From: Lachnospiraceae bacterium
GTDB taxonomy: Bacteria > Bacillota > Clostridia > Lachnospirales > Lachnospiraceae
Direction: 5' to 3'
Assembly (NCBI GenBank): GCA_029005135.1
Contig: JAQXFO010000085.1
Span: 18,867 to 82,866, forward strand
Length of the DNA stretch: 64,000 nt
Below are positions 9,211 through 16,781 of this stretch, piece by piece. Every line of letters begins with the position of its first letter. The stretch's first letter is position 1. A program made the translations under genes and the position numbers. The notes below the pieces were generated by a model. That model searched no databases and was not told where the DNA came from. It worked only from the letters and a program-made list of their open reading frames with translations.

Positions 9211-9246
9211 TAAGGCGGCGAAAAACCTTGAAAATCGGGCATTTCC
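9199..9246 (+). other. Inverted repeat spanning the end of the HAD-CPBP gene
   Basis: GGAAATGCC (9199-9207) and GGCATTTCC (9238-9246) are exact complements, extendable to 12 pairs with one T-G wobble. No T run follows, so it is not a standard terminator. It ends five bases before the rpsB -35 element. Confidence 0.45.
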
Positions 9247-9250
9247 GGCA

Positions 9251-9279
9251 TTGACGGAGACTGCCGGCAATGCTATAAT
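9251..9279 (+). promoter_or_regulatory. Strong sigma-A promoter for rpsB-tsf
   Basis: TTGACG (9251-9256), a 17-base spacer, and a perfect TATAAT (9274-9279) preceded by TG-C (extended -10). It leaves a leader of about 100 bases before rpsB. This is one of the best promoters in the window, fitting a highly expressed ribosomal gene. Confidence 0.9.
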
Positions 9280-9387
9280 CTCAATGTTGCGAAAAAATCA
9301 CATATGCCGTTTGCGGTCATCCGGTGCCTGAATTGGTCATGGCCGATAAGCATATGGAAGAAAAAACCATTTAAAGGAGTATCACAC

Positions 9388-10164
<777 letters not shown>

Positions 10165-10180
10165 TTAAGATACTGACCGG

Positions 10181-10205
10181 GAGCCTCCCATCCGCTGGGG
10201 GGCTC
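10181..10205 (+). terminator. Hairpin between rpsB and tsf (attenuator-like)
   Basis: GAGCCTCCC (10181-10189) pairs with GGGGGGCTC (10197-10205) over nine pairs with one wobble and a seven-base loop. The tail ATTTC is weak, so partial termination that sets the S2:EF-Ts ratio is more likely than full stop. Confidence 0.5.
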
Positions 10206-10227
10206 ATTTCAAAAGGAGGATAAGACT

Positions 10228-11169
10228 ATGGCTATTACCGCTGCAATGGTTAAAGAATTAAGAGAGATGACCGGTGCCGGCATGATGGACTGCAAGAAAG
10301 CCCTGACCGCCACTGACGGCGACAAGGATGCCGCTGTCGAATGGCTGCGTGAAAAAGGCCTGGCCACTGCTCAGAAGAAGGCCAGCCGTATCGCCGCCGA
10401 AGGTGTGGCTTATACGCTCGTTGCCGAAGACGGCAAGTCTGCCGTTGTTGTCGAAGTCAACTCTGAGACCGACTTCGTCGCCAAGAACGAAAAATTCCAG
10501 ACTTATGTGGCCGAGGTTGCGGCTCAGGCCCTGACAACGGAAGCTGCCGATATTGACGCTTTCCTGGCCGAGACATGGGCTGACGACACATCCAAGACCG
10601 TTTCCGAAGCGCTGGCCGCTCAGATCGCCGTCATCGGTGAGAACCTGAAGATCCGCCGCTTCGAACAGGTTAAGGAAGAAAACGGCTTCATCGCTTCTTA
10701 TGTCCATGCCGGCGGCAAGATCGGTGTTCTGATCGATGTCGTTACCGACGTTGTCAACGATGATGTGAAAGAGATGGCCAGAAATATCGCCATGCAGGTA
10801 GCTGCTCTGAAGCCGCTCTACACTACCCGTGCCGAGATCAGTGAAGAGTATATCGCTCGCGAAAAAGAAATCCTGCTGGCTCAGATCATGAACGATCCGA
10901 AGGAATCCCAGAAGCCGGAAAAGGTTATTCAGGGCATGATCATGGGTCGTATCCAGAAGGAACTGAAGGAGATCTGCCTTGTCGATCAGGTCTATGTCAG
11001 GGCCGAAGACGGCAAGCAGTCCGTCCAGCAGTATGTTGATCAGGTTGCCAAGGCTAACGGCGCCAAGATCAGCATCAAGGGCTTTGTCCGCTTTGAGACA
11101 GGCGAAGGCCTTGAGAAGAGAAACGAGGACTTTGCTGCCGAAGTCGCGGCTCAGAGAGGTCAGGCCTGA
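10228..11169 (+). CDS. tsf: Translation elongation factor Ts
   Basis: The 313-residue protein exchanges GDP for GTP on EF-Tu. The N-terminal UBA-like module reads MVKELREMTGAGMMDCKKAL and the EF-Tu contact motif is TDFVAKNEKF. The C-terminal half has the usual repeated core (KIGVLIDVVTD, NIAMQVAALKP, a dimerisation-type segment, then VKGFVRFE-like KGFVRFETGEG). Length fits the family. The start follows AAAAGGAGGA and is 63 bases after rpsB, so it belongs to the rpsB operon. A strong terminator lies downstream. Confidence 0.98.
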   Translation: MAITAAMVKELREMTGAGMMDCKKALTATDGDKDAAVEWLREKGLATAQKKASRIAAEGVAYTLVAEDGKSAVVVEVNSETDFVAKNEKFQTYVAEVAAQALTTEAADIDAFLAETWADDTSKTVSEALAAQIAVIGENLKIRRFEQVKEENGFIASYVHAGGKIGVLIDVVTDVVNDDVKEMARNIAMQVAALKPLYTTRAEISEEYIAREKEILLAQIMNDPKESQKPEKVIQGMIMGRIQKELKEICLVDQVYVRAEDGKQSVQQYVDQVAKANGAKISIKGFVRFETGEGLEKRNEDFAAEVAAQRGQA

Positions 11170-11196
11170 TCACTCGCCTTACAGCAAACATAAACG

Positions 11197-11228
11197 GCTG
11201 TCCCGATACTATCGGGACAGCTTTTTTT
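11197..11228 (+). terminator. Rho-independent terminator after tsf
   Basis: GCTGTCCCGATA / TATCGGGACAGC form a near-perfect hairpin followed by seven T residues (11222-11228). It ends the rpsB-tsf operon and abuts the next promoter. Confidence 0.93.
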
Positions 11229-11255
11229 GGTTTTTTCCGTATCCTGTGTTACAAT
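11227..11255 (+). promoter_or_regulatory. Promoter immediately upstream of the LCP gene
   Basis: TTGGTT (11227-11232), 17-base spacer, TACAAT (11250-11255). The -35 overlaps the terminator T tract. Transcription would begin at about 11262, next to the ATG at 11263, predicting a leaderless message. Confidence 0.65.
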
Positions 11256-11262
11256 AGCCTTT

Positions 11263-12450
11263 ATGAAAAAGAATAGAATCACAAAAATTATCCTTATTGT
11301 TCTTGGCATTCTGGTCTCATTGTGTCTTCTGGCTGTTCTGGCCTGGAAGGTGATGCCCCGTGACGCCAGGATGTCACTTATCAAAATGCTGTCCAGAAGC
11401 CAGGTCGTGCGCGATGTGGCGGGGGCCGGCGTCAAGGAGACCTACAATGACAAGGTCCGTGATGAGAGCTTTGAGGAGGAAAGCATCGCGGTAACGGAAG
11501 AGGCCGAAAAAAAACTGACAGGCTACACGAATATCCTGCTCTTCGGTATCGATTCCCGTGACAGTTCCTTTGATCAGGGCACCAACAGCGACAGCATGAT
11601 CATCGTCAGCATCAACAACGATACCGGCTCGATCCGCATGGCATCGGTCTATCGCGATACCTATCTGAAGCTGATCGGCGACAGCAAGGGCGAAGTCTTC
11701 CGCAAGGCCAACGCGGCTTATGCCCGGGGCGGCGCCGTTGAGGCCATTTCCACTCTGAACACCAACCTGGATCTCAACATCACGGACTATGTCATCGTCA
11801 ATTTTGCCGGTCTGTCGGAGATCGTCGATATTTTCGGCGGTGTGGATATTCATGTCAGTGAACGCGAGAAGGAGCTCATCAACAGCTTCAGCGACAACAT
11901 GGCCGATGAAGCCGGCCTGCCGGCACCGGCGCATCTGGCGGCGGGCGGGGATGTCCACCTGACGGGTCTCCAGACCACGGCCTTCTGCCGTATCCGCAGC
12001 GCCGTCTTCACGGATGAGGACGGTCGGGAATATCACTACGATTACGGCCGTACGGCCCGCCAGCGCTATGTGATGAAGCGGCTGATGGCTTCGGCCAAGA
12101 CCGCCGGCGTGACACAGCTTTTGTCCATGGCCGATGCCGTTATGAACCTCAACAGTGAGGACAGGACCGTCATCAGGACAAGCCTGTCGTACGACAGCAT
12201 CATGGATCTGGTACCTTACCTCATCGATTACCGAATGGAGGGCAGCACCGGCTTCCCCTATACGCTTCTGGGCAAGGATGTGGAAGGTGACGATGCGGTG
12301 GTGCCCTGCGGTCTGGCTTACAATGTCAAGGAACTGCATCGGTTCCTTTTTGATGATGAAAGTTATGCCCCTTCTGAGACGGTACAGACGATCAGCGAAC
12401 AGATCATCGCCCGTACCGGTGTCGGGGAGAAGACCCTTGAGGCTTCCTGA
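11263..12450 (+). CDS. LytR-CpsA-Psr family cell-envelope phosphotransferase
   Basis: LCP proteins move lipid-linked glycopolymers such as teichoic acid or capsule onto peptidoglycan outside the membrane. The 395-residue protein has one N-terminal membrane segment (about 8-29) and an extracellular LCP domain. Conserved parts visible are NILLFGIDSRDSS, the basic/acidic pocket NSDSMIIVSIN with SVYRDTYL, a KANAAYARGG segment, and the C-terminal GRTARQRYVMKRL stretch. The start at 11263 puts the hydrophobic anchor at the expected place, but there is no Shine-Dalgarno sequence and the promoter ends seven bases earlier. Which glycopolymer it handles is unknown; wall enzymes are also encoded at 6.6 and 28.4 kb. 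Confidence 0.9.
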   Translation: MKKNRITKIILIVLGILVSLCLLAVLAWKVMPRDARMSLIKMLSRSQVVRDVAGAGVKETYNDKVRDESFEEESIAVTEEAEKKLTGYTNILLFGIDSRDSSFDQGTNSDSMIIVSINNDTGSIRMASVYRDTYLKLIGDSKGEVFRKANAAYARGGAVEAISTLNTNLDLNITDYVIVNFAGLSEIVDIFGGVDIHVSEREKELINSFSDNMADEAGLPAPAHLAAGGDVHLTGLQTTAFCRIRSAVFTDEDGREYHYDYGRTARQRYVMKRLMASAKTAGVTQLLSMADAVMNLNSEDRTVIRTSLSYDSIMDLVPYLIDYRMEGSTGFPYTLLGKDVEGDDAVVPCGLAYNVKELHRFLFDDESYAPSETVQTISEQIIARTGVGEKTLEAS

Positions 12451-12475
12451 CAGCCGGAGAGGAAAGGAGTCAGCT

Positions 12476-13162
12476 ATGACGGTATCCCCCATCAAAGTCA
12501 TTGAACTGAAGGCCTCAGTGCTGGCCGACAATGACGCCGACGCGGCGCTTCTCCGGGAAGAGAATCGCCGGAAAAAAGTTTTTTACGTCAATATGATGTC
12601 TTCACCCGGTGCGGGCAAGACAACGCTATTGCTGGCAGCCCTCAGACGGCTCGATCCGTCCATTGCCGCCGCTGTTATGGAGGCCGACATCGACAGCGAC
12701 GTGGATGCCGCCGCCGTGAGGGAGGCCGGTTTTCCGGTTGTCCAGCTTCATACGGGCGGCATGTGCCATCTCGATGCGGCCATGAGCCGGCAGGGACTGT
12801 CCCAGCCGGAGATAGCAGGCGCGGACATGGTTTTTCTGGAAAATGTGGGCAATCTTGTCTGTCCGGCGGAATTTGACACGGGGGCGGCGCTTAACGTGGT
12901 GCTCCTTTCGATTCCCGAGGGGGATGACAAGCCCCTGAAATACCCGCTGATGTTCGAAAAGGCTGACATGATCGTGCTGACCAAGATCGATGCGGCGGAA
13001 GCCTTTGATTTTGACGAGGCCCGCTTCCGAGCCAATGCCGCGCTCTGCAATCCCGAAGCGCGGATCTATCCCGTGTCAGCCCTGACAGGCGAGGGAATGG
13101 CGGCGTGGTGCCGGGCTCTGGAAGACAGCTGCAAAGCCTTTTTCGGGAGGTGTGAGTCATGA
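12476..13162 (+). CDS. hypB: HypB-family GTPase, copy 1 (metal site intact)
   Basis: HypB uses GTP hydrolysis to help place nickel in NiFe hydrogenase and related enzymes. This 228-residue protein has the P-loop SSPGAGKTT (about 42-50), the metal site Cys97-His98 (GGMCHLD) and Cys129 (VGNLVCP), and the dimer/switch segment SIPEGDDKPLKYP. The guanine-specificity motif reads TKID instead of NKxD. The N-terminal Cys- or His-rich nickel store of some HypB proteins is absent. The start follows GGAAAGGAG at good spacing. It ends in a 4-base ATGA overlap with copy 2, so both are made from one message. No hydrogenase or other hyp gene is in the window; a role with another nickel enzyme is possible. 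Confidence 0.85.
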   Translation: MTVSPIKVIELKASVLADNDADAALLREENRRKKVFYVNMMSSPGAGKTTLLLAALRRLDPSIAAAVMEADIDSDVDAAAVREAGFPVVQLHTGGMCHLDAAMSRQGLSQPEIAGADMVFLENVGNLVCPAEFDTGAALNVVLLSIPEGDDKPLKYPLMFEKADMIVLTKIDAAEAFDFDEARFRANAALCNPEARIYPVSALTGEGMAAWCRALEDSCKAFFGRCES

Positions 13163-13830
13163 GCCGTGTCAGGACCATCAATGTCGGAGTGGGCATTTTC
13201 GAAGACAATGACCGTATCGCCGCCGACGTGCGTCGGATGACGGCGGAAAGCGGTACCTGCCTGATCAATGTGATGGCCAGTCCGGGAGCCGGCAAGACGT
13301 CGGTGCTTCTCCGAACGATCGCGGCGCTGAAGGCGCGTTATCGCCTGGGCGTGCTGGAGGCGGATATCGCCGCCGAGGTGGATGCCCTGAAGATGGCCGA
13401 AGCCGGTGTGACGGCCCTGCAGGCCCATACGGGCGGCGAGTGCGCCATGGATGCGGCGATGACGCAGGCGGCCCTGTCGGCGATGCCTCTTGAGGATCTG
13501 GATGCCGTTTTCCTGGAAAATGTCGGCAATCTGGTCTGTCCGGCGGAGCAGGATACGGGGGCAGATCTCAATGTGGAGATCCTGTCGGTGCCGGAGGGCG
13601 ACGATAAGCCTCTCAAATACCCGCTGATGTTCCGGGTTTGTCAGGTCATTCTGATCAACAAGATCGACACCCGGCGCTTCTTTGCTTTTGATGATGAGGC
13701 GGTCACGGCCCGTATACGGGCGCTGAACCCCGGGGCGAAGATATTCTTTCTCTCGGCGAAGACCGGCGAGGGCTTTGATGACTGGATCGCCTGTCTGGCA
13801 GATTGTATCGACGCTGCGAAAAAGGTATAA
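13159..13830 (+). CDS. hypB: HypB-family GTPase, copy 2 (metal-site histidine lost)
   Basis: This 223-residue paralogue of the preceding gene keeps the P-loop MASPGAGKTS, the second metal cysteine in NVGNLVCPAEQDTGA (Cys127) and the shared PEGDDKPLKYPLMF segment. The guanine motif is canonical NKID. The metal pair that reads Cys-His in HypB is here Cys95-Ala96 (GGECAMD), so metal binding at the dimer interface should be weaker. Copy 1 keeps the histidine but has a non-standard guanine motif, so the two look complementary and may form a heterodimer (inference). Translation is coupled to copy 1 by the ATGA overlap with GGGAGG just upstream. The promoter of the next gene lies within its last codons. 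Confidence 0.85.
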   Translation: MSRVRTINVGVGIFEDNDRIAADVRRMTAESGTCLINVMASPGAGKTSVLLRTIAALKARYRLGVLEADIAAEVDALKMAEAGVTALQAHTGGECAMDAAMTQAALSAMPLEDLDAVFLENVGNLVCPAEQDTGADLNVEILSVPEGDDKPLKYPLMFRVCQVILINKIDTRRFFAFDDEAVTARIRALNPGAKIFFLSAKTGEGFDDWIACLADCIDAAKKV

Positions 13831-13831
13831 T
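13803..13831 (+). promoter_or_regulatory. Promoter for the FAH-yqeG unit
   Basis: TTGTAT (13803-13808), 17-base spacer, perfect TATAAT (13826-13831). It lies in the 3' end of the second hypB copy and gives a leader of about 28 bases with AAAGGA before the start at 13866. Confidence 0.75.
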
Positions 13832-13865
13832 TTAACGAAACGAAACCGAAAGGAACCATGCTTTT

Positions 13866-14747
13866 ATGAAATTTTTGACTTTCCGGAGCGACGGCTTTGA
13901 GATGCTCGGCCTCGTCTCTGAAGACGGCAGGACGGTCTATCCGCTCAATGAGATCGGCCTGTCCTACTTTAATATGACGGATCTGGTGACACGCCTGACG
14001 GAAGAGGACCGGCAGAAAGCCATGGACTTTCTCCGGGCTCCCGAGGGCGGTATCCTTTATGAGGAGACAGAAAAGTGTGCACCCATCCCGCGTCCGGCCC
14101 AGGACGTGATCTGCCTCGGCATCAACTATCATGCCCATGCCGAGGAGGCGGCCCGCTATGAGAAGCAGGCCTTCGGCGGCGATCGTCCCTATCCGATCTA
14201 TTTCTCCAAGCGCGTCAACGAGGCGGTGGCGGACGGCGGTTTCATCGAGAGCCATCCGGGCCTGGTGGAACGCCTGGATTATGAGTGCGAGCTGGCGGTG
14301 GTCATCGGCCGAGAGGCGGTCAATGTCAGTCCGGAAGAAGCCTATGATTATGTGTTCGGCTACACGATTCTCAACGATGTCAGCGCCCGCGTGCTGCAGA
14401 CGCGCCATAAGCAGTGGTATTTCGGCAAGAGCCTGGATGGTTTTACGCCGATCGGTCCCTGGATCGTGACGGCGGATGAGCTTCCCGGCCGCCCGGCTCT
14501 GCCGATTCGGAGTTATGTCAACGGGGAATTGAGACAGAATTCCAATACCTCGCTGCTGATCTTTGATATTGCCTATGTCATCAGCGAGCTGTCTCAGGGC
14601 ATGACGCTTCTGCCAGGCACGATCATCGCCATGGGAACGCCGTCGGGTGTCGGCATGGGCTTTGACCCGCCGCGTTTCCTGAAGAGCGGCGATACGGTGG
14701 ATTGTCAGATCGAGGGTATCGGGACTCTTCACAACACGGTGCGCTGA
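13866..14747 (+). CDS. Fumarylacetoacetate hydrolase (FAH) family protein
   Basis: Members cleave or decarboxylate beta-keto acids, for example fumarylpyruvate hydrolases and oxaloacetate decarboxylases, using Mg or Mn. The 293-residue protein has a short N-terminal domain and a C-terminal FAH fold. CLGINYHAHAEE and the metal ligands Glu140, Glu142 (DYECELAVVIG) and Asp171 (NDVSARVLQ) are in place, with FGKSLDGFTPIGPWIV and the C-terminal GTIIAMGTPSGVG. Substrate cannot be assigned: oxaloacetate or acylpyruvates are likely by family. The ATG at 13866 is preferred; an ATG at 13858 has a better match to the ribosome site but stops after three codons. It is followed one base later by yqeG. Confidence 0.85.
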   Translation: MKFLTFRSDGFEMLGLVSEDGRTVYPLNEIGLSYFNMTDLVTRLTEEDRQKAMDFLRAPEGGILYEETEKCAPIPRPAQDVICLGINYHAHAEEAARYEKQAFGGDRPYPIYFSKRVNEAVADGGFIESHPGLVERLDYECELAVVIGREAVNVSPEEAYDYVFGYTILNDVSARVLQTRHKQWYFGKSLDGFTPIGPWIVTADELPGRPALPIRSYVNGELRQNSNTSLLIFDIAYVISELSQGMTLLPGTIIAMGTPSGVGMGFDPPRFLKSGDTVDCQIEGIGTLHNTVR

Positions 14748-14748
14748 G

Positions 14749-15249
14749 ATGGGATTGCTGAAGAGGTTCTATCCGGACCGGGAGGCGTCCGATACTTATC
14801 ATATCGATTTTGAGGCGCTGTACCGGGAGGGATACCGGGGTCTTATTTTTGACATTGACAATACGCTGGTGCCCCACGGTGCCCCCGCCGATGACCGGGC
14901 TCTGGCCCTTTTCCGGAGGCTTCGTGATATCGGCTTTCGGGTCTGTCTGCTGTCCAACAACGACAGGGCACGAGTGGAGATGTTCAACCGCGATATCGGG
15001 GCCTCCATCATCGAAAAGGCCGGCAAGCCCTCCCGCAGAGGCTATGACCGGGCTCTGGCCCTTATGGGTACATCCGTCGGTGAAACCTGTGCCGTCGGCG
15101 ATCAGATATTCACGGATATCTGGGGTGCCCGCCGGGCCGGCATCACCGCGATTCTCGTGGGCAGGCTGGATCCCCGGGAGGAGATCCAGATCGTGCTCAA
15201 GCGTTATCTGGAGAAGATCGTCTTATACTGTTATCACCGTCGGAAATAA
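14749..15249 (+). CDS. yqeG: YqeG family HAD IIIA phosphatase
   Basis: A 166-residue HAD phosphatase with Asp35/Asp37 in FDIDNTLVPHG, LLSNNDRARV as motif II, a lysine in EKAGKPSRRGY, and VGDQIFTDIWGA as the acidic motif. Length and the C-terminal LKRYLEK segment match YqeG. The family resembles phosphatidylglycerophosphate phosphatases (GEP4/PgpD-type), so a role in phospholipid synthesis at the membrane face is plausible but not shown here. In Bacillus, yqeG lies near aroE, and shikimate genes follow here too. It starts one base after the FAH stop with no separate ribosome site, implying coupling. Confidence 0.88.
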   Translation: MGLLKRFYPDREASDTYHIDFEALYREGYRGLIFDIDNTLVPHGAPADDRALALFRRLRDIGFRVCLLSNNDRARVEMFNRDIGASIIEKAGKPSRRGYDRALALMGTSVGETCAVGDQIFTDIWGARRAGITAILVGRLDPREEIQIVLKRYLEKIVLYCYHRRK

Positions 15250-15265
15250 AGAAAGGGAGTCAGAT

Positions 15266-15778
15266 ATGGATCATATTATTCTGGAAGGTTTTATCGGCAG
15301 CGGAAAAGCCACAGTCGGCAAGAAGATCGCCAAGGATATGGCGCTGAAGCTGTATGAGGTGGAGAAGATGGTGTCGGAGAAGATGAAGCTCTCCACAGCC
15401 GATATCCACGATAAGTTCGGAGAGAGCTATCTGAGGGCTCTGGAGACTTCGGTGCTCAACGATCTGCTGCTTCTGGATGAGCGCGCCGTTATCATCATCG
15501 GCTCCGATCTGCCGTTGATGCCGTTTAACGCCCCCTATCTTGAGAAGCTGGGCCGGGTCTACTGGCTCAAAGCCTCCCAGAGCAAGATCGTGGCCAAGAT
15601 CGCCAAGACCAAAAAGTATGCCTGGATGCAGAAGGACGGCATGGAGACCCGCGTCGGGGATATGCTGGCGGAGCGTGAGCCGGCCTATGAGAAGATCGCC
15701 GCACATGTGATCGATATGGAGACACTGTCCGCCGATGAGGCGGCGGAGGTCATCGAGAAGCTGGCGGTAGAGGGCTGA
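15266..15778 (+). CDS. Shikimate-kinase-like protein with degenerate active site
   Basis: This 170-residue protein has the size and outline of shikimate kinase, but key positions differ. The P-loop reads GFIGSGKAT, with Ala15 where Ser/Thr binds magnesium. The acidic DxD that holds shikimate is EVE at about 31-33. The GGG motif is replaced by GSD near 79-81. A C-terminal EREPAYEKIA segment matches the usual lid-following signature. A complete shikimate kinase is encoded by the aroD-aroK fusion at 16782, so this copy is probably not needed for the pathway; it may regulate, bind another nucleotide, or be decaying. The start follows AAAGGGAG. It converges with aroE on the other strand. Confidence 0.75.
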   Translation: MDHIILEGFIGSGKATVGKKIAKDMALKLYEVEKMVSEKMKLSTADIHDKFGESYLRALETSVLNDLLLLDERAVIIIGSDLPLMPFNAPYLEKLGRVYWLKASQSKIVAKIAKTKKYAWMQKDGMETRVGDMLAEREPAYEKIAAHVIDMETLSADEAAEVIEKLAVEG

Positions 15779-15865
15779 CGCCGGAACACAGCCGGCGGAA
15801 GACTGACAGCGGCGGCTGGCCGCGGCAGACGATGTCGGCCTTAGTCAGCATGAAAAAGGCCGTCT

Positions 15866-16732
15866 CTACGGAAGAGGCGGCAGCTTATCGACCGGCATCG
15901 TCAGACCGGTCCAGAGTTTAAAGGAGACGGCGGCCTGACCGATCAGCATCGGCAGGCCGTTTATAATGGTGCAGCCGGCCTTTTCGGCATCCTCAAGAAG
16001 GAGGGTCCTGGCCGGATGGTAGATCGCGTCAAAGACGGTCAGTTCACCGGGAAGGGCAAAGCCGTCGAGGGGTGAGCAGCCGGCTGTCGGCCCCATGCCC
16101 ACGCTGGTGGCATTGGCCAGCAGGGGATGGGCGGCCAGAGATTGTTTCAGAGCGTCGGTGTCCCCAAAGCGGCGGATCGTGATCGCGGTGGAGGAAACAT
16201 CGGACAGACGGTCCGCGGCAGTCTCCATACGGTCGAAGGAGCGGTCGCTGCGGCAGTAGACATCGACAGCGGTAAAGCCGTTGAGCGCCGCCGCAATGAG
16301 GATCGACGAAGCAGCACCGCCTCCGCCCAGAAGCGTCATGGAACGACCCTCCGGGACAAAGCCGCCCTGTCGCAGGGCATAGAGAAAACCGGCGCCGTCA
16401 GAGGTCTCGCCGCGCAGATGCCCATCCCTGCAGATGACGGTATTGACGGCACCTCCGATGCGGGCTTCCAGTGACAGATCATCGAGAAAACCGATGATGG
16501 CGGTCTTGTCCGGCATCGTGACGTTAAAGCCGCGGCAGCCTTCGCCCAGAAGATAGTTGATGGTGCCCTCAAGGCCCCTTTCGGCACTGTCCGCCAGGAT
16601 GTAGACGGCATCGAGGGACAGGGCGGCAAAGGCGGCGTTATGGATTTTCGGCGACAGGCTGTGGGCAACGGGATGACCGATGAGCGCGTAGAGCTGCGTC
16701 GTTTCATCGGAACGGTTGACAAGATGTGACAT
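15866..16732 (-). CDS. aroE: Shikimate dehydrogenase
   Basis: This NADP-dependent enzyme reduces 3-dehydroshikimate to shikimate. The 288-residue protein has the shikimate-binding SLSP at about 25-28, catalytic Lys76 in FNVTMPDK, Asp112 in GETSDGAGF, and a Rossmann loop LLGGGGAASS. The C-terminal half carries NATSVGMGP and FDAIYHPARTLLL. The start is chosen at 16732, where the protein begins MSHLVNRSDE and CTGAGG lies upstream; the frame stays open further upstream without family similarity. It is transcribed opposite to both neighbours, divergently from the aroD-aroK fusion across a 49-base gap, so the three pathway steps DHQ dehydratase, dehydrogenase and kinase sit together. Confidence 0.93.
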   Translation of the reverse strand: MSHLVNRSDETTQLYALIGHPVAHSLSPKIHNAAFAALSLDAVYILADSAERGLEGTINYLLGEGCRGFNVTMPDKTAIIGFLDDLSLEARIGGAVNTVICRDGHLRGETSDGAGFLYALRQGGFVPEGRSMTLLGGGGAASSILIAAALNGFTAVDVYCRSDRSFDRMETAADRLSDVSSTAITIRRFGDTDALKQSLAAHPLLANATSVGMGPTAGCSPLDGFALPGELTVFDAIYHPARTLLLEDAEKAGCTIINGLPMLIGQAAVSFKLWTGLTMPVDKLPPLP

Positions 16733-16781
16733 AGAGAACCTCAGGTTTGTTTTTTTCAAGTTTACCACAGAAAGGGCAATT

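Noticed and set aside
13858..13869. Three-codon mini-gene (MLL-stop) before the FAH gene
   Set aside because: Its spacing from AAAGGA is too short for efficient initiation and the FAH start at 13866 overlaps its stop; probably chance.
15779..15865. Clear terminator between the shikimate-kinase-like gene and aroE
   Set aside because: Several GC-rich short dyads can be drawn (such as GGCCTT/AAGGCC), but none is a convincing hairpin with a T tract on either strand.
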